Below, one piece after another: positions 42,594 through 51,090 of a stretch of 64,000 nt of DNA. Below the pieces are notes generated by a model. It was not told the origin of the DNA. It did no database searches and saw only the letters and a list, made by a program, of their open reading frames with translations. A program made the translations under genes and the position numbers. Within the stretch, counting starts at the first letter, position 1, and each line of letters starts with the position of its first letter. The stretch spans positions 1-64,000 of the forward strand of contig JAZUFZ010000040.1 of NCBI GenBank assembly GCA_045640985.1, in the 5' to 3' direction. The DNA comes from Colimorpha sp045640985. GTDB lineage: Bacteria > Bacteroidota > Bacteroidia > Bacteroidales > P3.

Positions 42594-43645
42594 TAGTATT
42601 CAATCAAATCAGAGATTTGGCACTTTGCTAAATTAATTAACACACTGCCCCAAGAAAGACCGGCACCGAAACCAGAAAGGATAACATTCTCTCGCTCAGG
42701 GTAATTATTTTTCATTTCTGAGACAATGGTCAATGGAATAGATGCCGAACTTGTATTTCCAAAACGATCAAGTGAATAAGGAGTCTTGTCAGTAGAGAAT
42801 TTCAGACGTTTTGTAAAAAAGTCTGTCATAAACTTGTTTGCCTGATGATAAATCAAAATATCAATATTGTCCATGGTCAATTCCGCCAGACTCAGCAAAT
42901 GCTTGATATCCTTTGGTTCTTCACGCATTCCGAAATTGAAGACATCCATTCCATCCATCCGAAACTGGTAATCATTTCTCTTATTGCCATTCTGATCTAC
43001 GACTTCATCGAAAGCCTCTTTGCTCGACGGATTACGAAAGCCTCCGGCAGGAATCATCATCACATCAGCTCCGGAGCCATCAGTATTCAAACTGAATATT
43101 GAATTTCCGTATTTGCCTTTTTCGATAAGTGTAGCCGTACCAGCATCTCCAAACAAAGGCTTTGACTCTTTGTCGAAATCAGAGGTGATTTTCGACATGG
43201 TCTCACCAACAAGCAACAGAACACGATTGCAACCTATTTGATTTGCAAATGAATACGCGATGGAAAGACCATATACATAGCCAGAGCAAGCCAGATTTAC
43301 ATCAAAACACAAGGTTGATTTGCTCAAACCCAACTTATTCTGGAGAATACAAGCAGTTGCTGGCTGATGGTAGTCACTCGTCTGACTGACGAAAATCAAA
43401 GCGTCAATTGAGGCCTTGTCTATTTCATTGTCGGCAATCAGTTTTTCTGCGGCCCTGCAGCAAAGATCTGATGAACAGACATCCTTATCCGCAATACGCC
43501 TCTCTTTAATTCCGATGCTGTTGATGGTCTTTTCAATCTCATCCTCCGGAATCAGATAGCCGAGGTCTTTGTTGTATTCTATCTTCAAAGGAACACAGGC
43601 GGCTATTGCCTTGATACCCACTCCGTGATATTTGATTATTGCCAT
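42593..43645 (-). CDS. KAS III (FabH-like) ketoacyl-ACP synthase, copy B
   Basis: 350-residue thiolase-fold enzyme. The catalytic triad is visible: Cys120 in FDVNLACSGYVYGL, His267 in LIYHQANKF and Asn297 in RFGNTSSASIPL. The N-terminal IKAIAACVP and GIKERRIAD are typical of FabH-like proteins in secondary acyl pathways. It probably makes a C-C or ester bond between an acyl starter and an ACP-bound extender. It lies 6 bases after the ketoreductase and overlaps the FkbH-like gene by one base. Confidence 0.9.
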   Translation of the reverse strand: MAIIKYHGVGIKAIAACVPLKIEYNKDLGYLIPEDEIEKTINSIGIKERRIADKDVCSSDLCCRAAEKLIADNEIDKASIDALIFVSQTSDYHQPATACILQNKLGLSKSTLCFDVNLACSGYVYGLSIAYSFANQIGCNRVLLLVGETMSKITSDFDKESKPLFGDAGTATLIEKGKYGNSIFSLNTDGSGADVMMIPAGGFRNPSSKEAFDEVVDQNGNKRNDYQFRMDGMDVFNFGMREEPKDIKHLLSLAELTMDNIDILIYHQANKFMTDFFTKRLKFSTDKTPYSLDRFGNTSSASIPLTIVSEMKNNYPERENVILSGFGAGLSWGSVLINLAKCQISDLIEY

Positions 43646-43651
43646 TGCATA

Positions 43652-44395
43652 TCAATTTAGTAAAACTCCACCGTCAACAACCAAAGTTTCTCCGGTCGTC
43701 CATGCCGAAGCATCGGAAAGTAAATAAATCATTGCCCATGCGACTTCTTCAGGTTTTCCGTATCGTCCTAAAGGATAATGTTTCATATCAGCAGCCAAAT
43801 CTTCTTCAGAAACCGCGCCACCATGTATCAATTTTGTTTCAATCATACCAGGATGGACAGAATTTGCACGGATTCCTTTGGCGGCAAGTTCCTTTGCACA
43901 ATACTTCATATATGCAGTCAAAGCAGCTTTAGAAGACCCGTAAATCCCATTACCCAATGTAGAATTGAAAGCAGCGACCGATGCAGTGAACACTATTGAC
44001 GCATTATTGTTCAATTTTTTCTTTTTAAGCAACCAGCGGGTTAGTAGCATAGGAGCAAAGGTATTGGCACTATAGACCTTATCTAACTCCTTTTCTGTAT
44101 AAAACGAAACTGGCTTATATGTTGCAACTCCGGCATTATTGACTAACCCGTCTAATTGCGGACAGTCCATGGCTAAATGTTGAATATCATCATCTTCTGT
44201 AAGATCGGCCGTAATAATTTTATGTCCTTCACCTTCCATCAAAGATAATGTTTCTCTAAGACGCTCTTCATTTCGTGCTGTAAGGACAATCGTAGCACCC
44301 AACTTAGAACATTCAATAGCTGCAGCTCGACCGATTCCAGAGGATGCGCCTGTAATAAGAATGGTCTTATTATGTAATGAAAATGGATTGTACAT
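43652..44395 (-). CDS. Short-chain dehydrogenase (FabG-like ketoreductase)
   Basis: 247 residues with an intact SDR signature: nucleotide loop ITGASSGIGRAAA (residues 14-26), VNNAGVATY (NNAG at 86-89) and the catalytic Ser139, Tyr152 and Lys156 (YGSSK). The C-terminal WTTGETLVVDGG is typical of FabG-type enzymes. It sits between the two KAS III genes, 7 and 6 bases from them, so NAD(P)H reduction of a 3-ketoacyl-ACP to a 3-hydroxyacyl-ACP is the likely step. Confidence 0.92.
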   Translation of the reverse strand: MYNPFSLHNKTILITGASSGIGRAAAIECSKLGATIVLTARNEERLRETLSLMEGEGHKIITADLTEDDDIQHLAMDCPQLDGLVNNAGVATYKPVSFYTEKELDKVYSANTFAPMLLTRWLLKKKKLNNNASIVFTASVAAFNSTLGNGIYGSSKAALTAYMKYCAKELAAKGIRANSVHPGMIETKLIHGGAVSEEDLAADMKHYPLGRYGKPEEVAWAMIYLLSDASAWTTGETLVVDGGVLLN

Positions 44396-44402
44396 TTCTA
44401 TT

Positions 44403-45464
44403 CTATATTTGTTGAATTTTTGGACAAACTATTGAATCGACTTCAAAATAAGCTGCCCCCCAAGCTAAACCTGTGCCAAATCCGCAAACAAGGATCGGAT
44501 GTTTGCCAGATGATAAACTTTGAGCACATTCCGTGACTATTGTCAACGGAATACTTGCACTCGTCGTATTACCATATTCACGTAAACCCAAAGGGACCTT
44601 TTCCATAGGGAACTTTAACCGCTTAGCGATAGTCTCAACTATCATCTTATTAGCTTGATGGAGAATTAGTTCTTCGGCAGACTCAATCTCGATAGCATAT
44701 TCCGAACATAATTTTTTTATGGCCTTAGGAACTTTTGTGATAGCAAAAGAAAAAACATCCATAGAATCCATCTTGGTTTCATTTTCTTCTTTTGAGAGTA
44801 TGCCTGCTTTTCTATCCAATTCTTTTCTCAATGTTTCCATCGTGAATGGATGCCTGTATCCGCCATGTTCATGAGTGAGTGCTTTTCCATCCTCGCTTTT
44901 TGTTCCGATATTGAAAAACATCGGGCTTGCACCTTCTTGGTATTCTAAAGCAGTAGCAGTGCCCGCATCACCAAACAACGGACGTTCTTCACGATTGCTA
45001 GCATCTTGATCTTTGGTGACGGTGTCTCCGTCTAAAAGTAATGCTCTTTTAATGTTCCCTTTTGAAATCATTGAGGCAATGGCACTTAACGATACCACCC
45101 ATCCCGGACATCCATGATAGAAATCCAAGCACATGGTATTTTCAGAAAGTCCCATTTTTTCATGAACAACAAATGATGTAGGCTGATTAACATAATCAGG
45201 ATTTTGCGTACAAAAAGCTAACAGGTCAACTGATTCTTTTTCCCACCCCAATTCCGACAAAAGTTTTCCTGCTGCATTCAGACACAAATCAGAGGCAGTC
45301 ATATCGGGAGTTGAAACGTGACGTCTCTCAATACCTGTTGCTTCTATAACTTGTTCCGCCTCGCCGGGAGCATAAAAAGGCAGATTCTTATTTTCTTCTA
45401 CATTCTGAGGTACGCAACCCGATATACCCCTGATGGCAACATTTTCGATTTTGATAAAAGCCAT
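44403..45464 (-). CDS. KAS III (FabH-like) ketoacyl-ACP synthase, copy A
   Basis: 353 residues. The triad is complete: Cys119 in LDFYHGCPGWVV, His269 in LILHQANKM and Asn299 in REYGNTTSASIPL. It differs clearly from copy B (for example FYHGCPG against NLACSG), so the two are old paralogs with separate tasks. Its start codon overlaps the ACP stop codon (TAATG), tying it to the first ACP. The acyl donor is unknown. Confidence 0.9.
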   Translation of the reverse strand: MAFIKIENVAIRGISGCVPQNVEENKNLPFYAPGEAEQVIEATGIERRHVSTPDMTASDLCLNAAGKLLSELGWEKESVDLLAFCTQNPDYVNQPTSFVVHEKMGLSENTMCLDFYHGCPGWVVSLSAIASMISKGNIKRALLLDGDTVTKDQDASNREERPLFGDAGTATALEYQEGASPMFFNIGTKSEDGKALTHEHGGYRHPFTMETLRKELDRKAGILSKEENETKMDSMDVFSFAITKVPKAIKKLCSEYAIEIESAEELILHQANKMIVETIAKRLKFPMEKVPLGLREYGNTTSASIPLTIVTECAQSLSSGKHPILVCGFGTGLAWGAAYFEVDSIVCPKIQQI

Positions 45465-45697
45465 TACTTTTTGCTTTTAACGATATTAAACAAATCCTCT
45501 ACAGTAACAGCACTACGCATATCATCTCCCTTAAGTGCCACGTCAAACTCCTCATCCACCATAGCGATGATAGAAAGTGCTATTAGTGATGAATACTCTT
45601 CCAAATCGTGGAACTCTGTCGTTGCAATGATTTCACTTGCATTTGTCTCGTCAAACTGCTCTACGAAGAGCTCGATGAATTCTTCTAAGGATTTCAT
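45464..45697 (-). CDS. Atypical acyl carrier protein heading the acyl cassette
   Basis: 77 residues from the ATG at 45697 (MKSLEEFIELFVEQF); longer upstream frames read through the transposase relic and are rejected. The helical pattern and the acidic helix after the modification site (IIAMVDEEFDV) are ACP-like. The phosphopantetheine site reads EYSSLIAL, with Ser37 before Leu but with Tyr-Ser in place of the usual Gly-Asp. It overlaps copy A of KAS III. It is probably a dedicated carrier, and the altered site deserves testing. Confidence 0.78.
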   Translation of the reverse strand: MKSLEEFIELFVEQFDETNASEIIATTEFHDLEEYSSLIALSIIAMVDEEFDVALKGDDMRSAVTVEDLFNIVKSKK

Positions 45698-45785
45698 AAA
45701 GTTGTTATTTTTAATGTTAATAATTAAAATTTTAGTTGTTTTACTAGTGTTTTCACGTATGTTGGCCCCAATTCCGTTTTTGTCA

Positions 45786-46061
45786 TCAACACGCTTTCGT
45801 CCGCCATTGTGGTATCCCATAGAAACGTTGAAGGAATATGATCTTGAACATAAGAACAACATCAATCTGCGTCCATCCTATCGGCGTCTTGCCGTCCTTC
45901 TTGGCCAGCACATCTTCAAGTGCGGGTCAGTACATCTCATAGTCGACCAAGTCGGTGAGTTGCTCTATGGGGTTGTCCCTTTGGGAGAGAGACTTTATGT
46001 TGAACTCCTCATCTAACAGGTTTTCACCCATCTGCTTGTGGTATATAGTGGCTTTCTGCAT
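45786..46061 (-). pseudogene. Remnant of an IS5-type transposase (N-terminal fragment)
   Basis: Translated from the ATG at 46061: MQKATIYHKQMGENLL, an in-frame TGA after DYEMY, then PALEDVLAKKDG and IDVVLMFKIIFLQRFYGIP before a stop at 45788. The order 'YE-x-x-(R)P-x-LE', Lys-rich linker, 'VLMFKI-x-x-LQR-x-Y' is the N-terminal pattern of IS5-group transposases. The frame is broken by TGA (CGA to TGA would explain it), and the catalytic DDE part is missing. It fills most of the 458-base gap between the ACP and GNAT genes and marks an old insertion. Confidence 0.75.
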
Positions 46062-46082
46062 TATTCTGGATGATTTCTACTA

Positions 46083-46090
46083 CAAAGGTA
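46083..46090 (-). promoter_or_regulatory. Possible -7 element upstream of the acyl cassette
   Basis: Minus strand TACCTTTG matches TAnnTTTG, about 390 bases ahead of the first ACP gene. No TTTG is found at the expected distance upstream, so promoter activity is uncertain. It might be a relic of the insertion sequence. Confidence 0.3.
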
Positions 46091-46155
46091 CGGTTTTGTA
46101 TGGAAATATAATACTAAATATATAAATATTGGCAAGCTGATTTATGGAATATCCT

Positions 46156-46719
46156 TTAATCTATTTTTGAAATTTTGTTTAAAACGCGTTTCAACCTTTC
46201 AAACTTAGGTTTTATCTCTATATATTTTTTTCTTGTTAAAATGTATTCTTGCTCAGTGTAATTTTCTTGGTCTGGAAGAAGTTCATATCCGAAAAAAAGA
46301 TTCTCTTTGACGGCACGTTGATTGGATTTAAGGACATGGATGTGCAACTCTTCCAATTGTAGTGTATCCCAAATAAAATCACCTTGGCAAAAAGAGGCGC
46401 GCATTGGGACATCAGTGTTCAGAAATTCGTCATCATAAATGAAAATCCCAGGTTCCCCTGTTCTTTTCTCATAGTCAATGTCTTTTATGTTGACACAACC
46501 TATTTCTTTGCCTTCATATTCTATTATGAAATAGAAGTTGTTGTCATTGTTTATTTTTTGAAACCATTTTTCTTGCATTTCGGGAGTAATTTCCTCTCGG
46601 TAAATCATATATTGTTGAATCTTGGGGTCATTGCGCCATTGTCGAAGAAGTTCAATCTTGTCATGAGTCAAACGTTTGAGTTTAATCCCATATCCTTCAA
46701 TAACTAAATTTTCTTTCAT
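46156..46719 (-). CDS. GNAT-family N-acetyltransferase, PseH/RimJ-like
   Basis: 187 residues of the GNAT fold. RQWRNDPKIQQYMIYREEIT, EMQEKWFQKI and FYFIIEYEGKEIGCVNI are the start of the fold as in RimJ- and PseH-like enzymes. HIHVLKSNQRAVKENLFFGY is the acetyl-CoA helix and following strand. PseH-type enzymes N-acetylate a 4-amino-4,6-dideoxy nucleotide sugar. The WecE-like aminotransferase at 34041 would supply such a 4-amino group, so N-acylation of that sugar is a reasonable inference. It directly abuts the GtrB-like gene upstream (stop next to start). Confidence 0.78.
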   Translation of the reverse strand: MKENLVIEGYGIKLKRLTHDKIELLRQWRNDPKIQQYMIYREEITPEMQEKWFQKINNDNNFYFIIEYEGKEIGCVNIKDIDYEKRTGEPGIFIYDDEFLNTDVPMRASFCQGDFIWDTLQLEELHIHVLKSNQRAVKENLFFGYELLPDQENYTEQEYILTRKKYIEIKPKFERLKRVLNKISKID

Positions 46720-47655
46720 TTATTGTATATTTAACAATTCTTTGACGATAAATAATGGACGACCTTTTACTTGGTCGAATATTTTTTCTATGTATAATCC
46801 CAGAATGCCCATTACAAACAATAGCAACCCTCCAACGAACCATATTGAAAAAACTGTCGTTGTATAACCTTGCACTTGGATGATGCCAGCCCATTTCGCA
46901 ATCAAATTGTATGCAGCAAGTAGGAATGAAAACACGGACATTGTCAAACCAAGTGATACAGCTAATCTTAATGGTTTATTGCTATTGGAAATGGTGACGT
47001 CGAAACTCAATTTCAGCAGTTTTGATAAAGAATATGAGGTTTCCCCTTCTCCCCTTTCTGAATGTTGGACAGCAATTGCGGTTGATGTAAATCCCAAATA
47101 TCCAATGACGGAACCAAAAGAACGGGCTCTTTCTGGAACTTTGTTGTATTCATCAATCACTTTGTGATGGTAAATACCAAAATTCGCAATACTCTTGTCT
47201 GTCTTCATCCCGCTCAGCCAATCAAATGTTTTATGAAAAACAGAGGATGAGAGTCTTTTGAGAAACTTGTCTTTTCGCTGTACGCGTCTTGCATACACAA
47301 TATCCCATCCCTCTTGCGCTTTCCTGTACAAATTCGAAATTTCCTCTGGACGATCTTGTAAGTCGCAATCCATTACGACCACCCATTCCCCTTTGGCATA
47401 GGAGAGTCCTGCAGTGATTGCGTAATGCTGGCCAAAATTGCGACTGAGATTGATTCCTTTGACTTTGGGATTCATATCGCATTGCTTTGCGATTTCATCC
47501 CATGTATTGTCAGGGGAGGCATCGTTAACTAAAATGATTTCATAATCCTCCGTTATTGTTGATACGTTTTCAATAATGCGGTGGACTAATTCTGTGACCA
47601 TCTTTTCTCCTTTGTATTCAGGAGAAACTATTGAAATATGAATGTTATTTTGCAT
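46720..47655 (-). CDS. GtrB/ArnC-like polyprenyl-phosphate glycosyltransferase
   Basis: 311 residues: a GT2 domain (ISIVSPEYKGEKMVTELV, ILVNDASPDNTWDEI, NLSRNFGQHYAITAG, the VMDCDLQDRPEE motif, GETSYSLSKL) and two C-terminal membrane helices near 225-250 and 265-290 (GYTTTVFSIWFVGGLLLFVM). This layout is that of GtrB, ArnC and DPM1-like enzymes, which transfer a sugar to a polyprenyl phosphate at the inner face of the inner membrane. Together with the SMR pair and the GT-C-like proteins it would complete a lipid-linked sugar branch. It overlaps the SGNH-like gene by 11 bases. Confidence 0.9.
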   Translation of the reverse strand: MQNNIHISIVSPEYKGEKMVTELVHRIIENVSTITEDYEIILVNDASPDNTWDEIAKQCDMNPKVKGINLSRNFGQHYAITAGLSYAKGEWVVVMDCDLQDRPEEISNLYRKAQEGWDIVYARRVQRKDKFLKRLSSSVFHKTFDWLSGMKTDKSIANFGIYHHKVIDEYNKVPERARSFGSVIGYLGFTSTAIAVQHSERGEGETSYSLSKLLKLSFDVTISNSNKPLRLAVSLGLTMSVFSFLLAAYNLIAKWAGIIQVQGYTTTVFSIWFVGGLLLFVMGILGLYIEKIFDQVKGRPLFIVKELLNIQ

Positions 47656-48589
47656 TAGTATCTTCCTTATTAATTATATCCAGCAAATCGTTCCCTAATT
47701 GTTTTGAGAATAGTTCCGCGCCGGTTTTGTTGAGATGCATGGCATTGTAGAAATAGACAGTATCGTAAGAAAGGTAGTTATAGGTGTAATTTAATACCTG
47801 GCAATTGTATTTTGTTGCCAAGGAAGCATATACGTCAAACATTTGTTGAGGATTATCCATCTTTTCGGTAACACCAATATAGATTGGGGCAAAGACAAAA
47901 ACAACTTGAATGCCCTCTTGATTGCATCGTTTAAGGTAATCTTCAAATATGCAGACTGCAGCTGTATCATGGCAGAATTCTACCTCTTCGACTTGATCAA
48001 ACTGACTGCCATCCCATTGTTTGTCTCTTCTACAATAGCCCTTGTAAAGCTGGGGTTTGTCTAATTTGTTGGGCAACTTCAACCCCTCTTTGATGACTTG
48101 AAAATAGCCAGCGTATCGAACTAAAGGTATATATCTATCTCCCCAAGTGAAGTTTTCACTTTGTTTGGTCATCTTATACAATGAATCACAAAATAAATAA
48201 GGAAGGAATTGCTCTGTCTCATAGCCGTTGGAAAATGTCAGCGTTCCCCAATCCACATTTTGTAGAATCAATTTCGGCTTTTTGTTGTATAAGCAATAGG
48301 TATTATATTTGACAACTTCTGCATCTATGCTACGTCCATCCACACTAATATTGTAAAAGTTCATGTCTAACACGCTATCCAATATGGAAGGACAATATTG
48401 AACCATTCCTCTGGAGCTCCCCATTATCACGGCATCGCATTGCAAATTACCATAAAACAAATCGTTCCAAGACTTGAAAATACGTGCATTGGAATGATGC
48501 AGGTTGTTCGTAATTAGTCTGTCAATAGCAAATGCCACAACGACTAATATGAATAATGTAATCCCGACGCGTACAAGAAACTTTTTCAT
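47645..48589 (-). CDS. SGNH-like protein, partner of the MBOAT acyltransferase
   Basis: 314 residues with an N-terminal membrane anchor (VGITLFILVVVAFAI). The periplasmic part opens with DAVIMGSSRGMVQYCPS, a GDSL-type block I with the Ser. It closes with YFYNAMHLNKTGAELFS, where the His of a C-terminal block is in 'NAMHLN'. This is the layout of DltD- and AlgJ/AlgX-type SGNH acyltransferases that work with an MBOAT protein. Its ATG overlaps the stop of the MBOAT gene (TAATG). Its likely role is O-acetylation of the polysaccharide in the periplasm. Confidence 0.78.
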   Translation of the reverse strand: MKKFLVRVGITLFILVVVAFAIDRLITNNLHHSNARIFKSWNDLFYGNLQCDAVIMGSSRGMVQYCPSILDSVLDMNFYNISVDGRSIDAEVVKYNTYCLYNKKPKLILQNVDWGTLTFSNGYETEQFLPYLFCDSLYKMTKQSENFTWGDRYIPLVRYAGYFQVIKEGLKLPNKLDKPQLYKGYCRRDKQWDGSQFDQVEEVEFCHDTAAVCIFEDYLKRCNQEGIQVVFVFAPIYIGVTEKMDNPQQMFDVYASLATKYNCQVLNYTYNYLSYDTVYFYNAMHLNKTGAELFSKQLGNDLLDIINKEDTNAK

Positions 48590-50016
48590 TAGAATTGGAA
48601 ATAGATGAAAGTATCATTAAATGCACCAAAGAAAAATATCAATACCAAAATTGCGACGTAGCAACTGTACTTAATCCAGTGGGATTGGATTTTGCGGAAT
48701 TCCAATCCGTGTCTTTTTTCGCGTTGAATCCATTCGACAATGAATAATATTGCTGCAAATGCTAAGGTTTTTCCGGGGAGACGAGGTGTGGAAATCAAAC
48801 TATTGGTAAAGATATGTAGAATATAATCCCAAGCTTGAGAGATGCTCTCTGCTCTGAAAACGATCCAACCAAATACTGCAAGTAAGAATGTGCCGACCAT
48901 TTGGAAGAGCTCTTTGAAAGATGGTAACAATCTTCCTTCCGCAACATTATTGGTGTATTTCCTGTGTTTCCCAGTAATGATGAGTGGTAAAAACAGCAAA
49001 GCGTTGTAGCCTCCCCATGCAATGAATGTCCAATTGGCGCCATGCCAGAATCCACTAATAAGATAGATGATGAACGTGTTGCGGATGATTTTTGCCTTGC
49101 TGCAACGAGAACCACCAAGAGGAATGTAGATGTAGTCGCGGAACCAAGTAGTCAACGAGATGTGCCACCGACGCCAGAATTCAGCAATGTCGCGACTGAA
49201 ATAGGGCATTCGGAAGTTCTGCATCAATTGAATGCCAAACAAACGGGCGCATCCGATGGCAATGTCACTATATCCAGAAAAATCACCATAGATTTGAATT
49301 GAGAACAATATGGCCGCCAACAATAGCGTGCTGCCGCTTTGTGTGCCATAAGAACCGAAAATCTCGTCCACATAGATGGCACAGTTATCCGCCACGACAA
49401 TCTTCTTGAAGAATCCCCAAAGCATTTGGCGTACACCGTCAACAGCATTCTCGTAATCGAACTGGCGGGGCTTTTGAAACTGTGGTAAAAGATTTGTAGG
49501 ACGTTCAATAGGACCTGCTACAAGTTGTGGGAAGAAACTTACATACGCAAAAAAGGCGATAATATCTTTTGTCGGCTCTATTTTGGCACGATAGACATCA
49601 ATGCTATAACTCAAGGCTTGGAAAGTATAGAAACTAATTCCAACTGGCAAAATTATATTTAGCAGCAATTGATCATATTCGAGACCGAACAATTCGGCAA
49701 ATGAAGAGACAAAGAAATCGTAATATTTGAAAATGCCCAAGATAAGCAGATTCAATGTTATATTAAGGGCCAAGAACAGTTTTGCATGCCGTTTTTTTTC
49801 TCCGTCTGCGTCACGAATCAAGATTCCACTGCCCCAACTGCAAAAAGAGGTGAATGCTATCAAGATCAAAAATCTCCAATCCCACCAACCATAGAAAAAG
49901 TAGGACGCTACGACTACAAAAAGATTTTGCAACCGTAGGTTCTTCCCGAAAGCAAACCAATAGAGTATAAAGACTATTGGCAGGAAAGCAAGAAATTCTA
50001 TGGAATTAAATAACAT
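48589..50016 (-). CDS. MBOAT-family O-acyltransferase (AlgI/DltB-like)
   Basis: 475 residues, about ten to eleven membrane segments. MBOAT motifs are FNSIEFLAFLPIVFILYW at the start, GISFYTFQALSYSIDVYR, LVAGPIERPTNLLPQF, QIYGDFSGYSDIAIG and WRRWHISLTTWFRDYIYIPL (His near 285). The catalytic GFWHGANWTFIAWGG has its His near 325. Known members move an acetyl or alanyl group across the membrane to a polymer. It sits directly before the SGNH-like partner and just after a GT2 gene (TAATG overlaps on both sides). Confidence 0.93.
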   Translation of the reverse strand: MLFNSIEFLAFLPIVFILYWFAFGKNLRLQNLFVVVASYFFYGWWDWRFLILIAFTSFCSWGSGILIRDADGEKKRHAKLFLALNITLNLLILGIFKYYDFFVSSFAELFGLEYDQLLLNIILPVGISFYTFQALSYSIDVYRAKIEPTKDIIAFFAYVSFFPQLVAGPIERPTNLLPQFQKPRQFDYENAVDGVRQMLWGFFKKIVVADNCAIYVDEIFGSYGTQSGSTLLLAAILFSIQIYGDFSGYSDIAIGCARLFGIQLMQNFRMPYFSRDIAEFWRRWHISLTTWFRDYIYIPLGGSRCSKAKIIRNTFIIYLISGFWHGANWTFIAWGGYNALLFLPLIITGKHRKYTNNVAEGRLLPSFKELFQMVGTFLLAVFGWIVFRAESISQAWDYILHIFTNSLISTPRLPGKTLAFAAILFIVEWIQREKRHGLEFRKIQSHWIKYSCYVAILVLIFFFGAFNDTFIYFQF

Positions 50017-50978
50017 TACTTGTGAATCTTTTGTATCAATCCTGAATATAGCCGGAAGAGTTTTGGTGATATCCGAATCAATCTATACAGGCGTTTGTGG
50101 CGTTTTGTAACAGCCGTTTGTTTGAAATGTTCCCAATTGATACGGGAACACAATTCTTTGTCTCGATTTCCGTAAAGTTTTTTTGTTGTAGAAGAGAACC
50201 ATCCAATGTAACCCGACGCCAAGACCCTATAGATAGCCCCTTTGTCAATGCCTTTCAAAGGCACGAAAAAATCCGCTAAAATTTCCTGCACTCTAAGGCT
50301 GTCATACCAACGGTTGATATTGACCGTGGTAGTAATGCTTTGTTCGCGTATGCGATAGACATAGACGTAATCCTGAATCACCCGAAGTGATTTGGCATAA
50401 TACATCGCCATTGTGGTAAACAGGTCGTCTTCTGCACGAAGTATGCCATCAGCAAAAAACAGTTCATTATCAAGTAAGAACGAGCGTTTGTATGCCCGTT
50501 GCCAGATACAGACAAAATGAATCTCCGTAGGTATCAGTCGCTGACGATTGAAATACTCCCATCCGCTAATTGCAGAATCAAAGATAGGAAGTTGATTGTC
50601 AAGATATACACCTGTGCTTTCAAGATATTTTTTTGCATTGAAGCACAAAATATCTTCGTCATTCAAAGCCTTGGCGACATTGGTCAAAGATCCTTCTATA
50701 AGCCAGTCGTCACTGTCGATAAACATCACATAATCGCCCGAGGCTTCCTTCAATCCACGATTCCTGGCAGTACTCATCCCCTGATTGCCCTGGGAAATGA
50801 CTTTCAGTTGCGGCCACTCTGCGGCATAATGTTCCAACAAAGACAATGTGCCGTCGGTACTGCCATCATTAACGACAATTACCTCATAATCTTCGAAATC
50901 CTGACTTGAAATGCTGTCTAAGCATTGGGGCAGGAATTTCTCGACATTATAGGCCGGTATGATGATGGAGATTCTCAT
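50016..50978 (-). CDS. GT2-family glycosyltransferase
   Basis: 320 residues of GT-A fold: ISIIIPAYNVEKFLPQCLDS, VVNDGSTDGTLSLL, NQGMSTARNRGLKE, the donor site MFIDSDDWL and LRAEDDLFTTMAM. The last residues are basic and may bind the membrane. Its stop overlaps the MBOAT start, and its 5' side is a 292-base gap with the large 11-bp-repeat hairpin. Sugar specificity is not readable. Confidence 0.92.
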   Translation of the reverse strand: MRISIIIPAYNVEKFLPQCLDSISSQDFEDYEVIVVNDGSTDGTLSLLEHYAAEWPQLKVISQGNQGMSTARNRGLKEASGDYVMFIDSDDWLIEGSLTNVAKALNDEDILCFNAKKYLESTGVYLDNQLPIFDSAISGWEYFNRQRLIPTEIHFVCIWQRAYKRSFLLDNELFFADGILRAEDDLFTTMAMYYAKSLRVIQDYVYVYRIREQSITTTVNINRWYDSLRVQEILADFFVPLKGIDKGAIYRVLASGYIGWFSSTTKKLYGNRDKELCSRINWEHFKQTAVTKRHKRLYRLIRISPKLFRLYSGLIQKIHK

Positions 50979-51090
50979 GTGTGATCAGATGCTAATTACC
51001 ACAAATCATTCACAAAATGTCAGAAGAAATATCAGGGCAAATCTTCAAATGATTCTTTTACAAGAGCCTGTTTCTCTGGCTTTCCTCCGT

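Noticed and set aside
45318..46016. Plus-strand open frame of 232 codons across the ACP and transposase relic
   Set aside because: It is the antisense shadow of the KAS III start, the ACP and the relic; no coherent domain.
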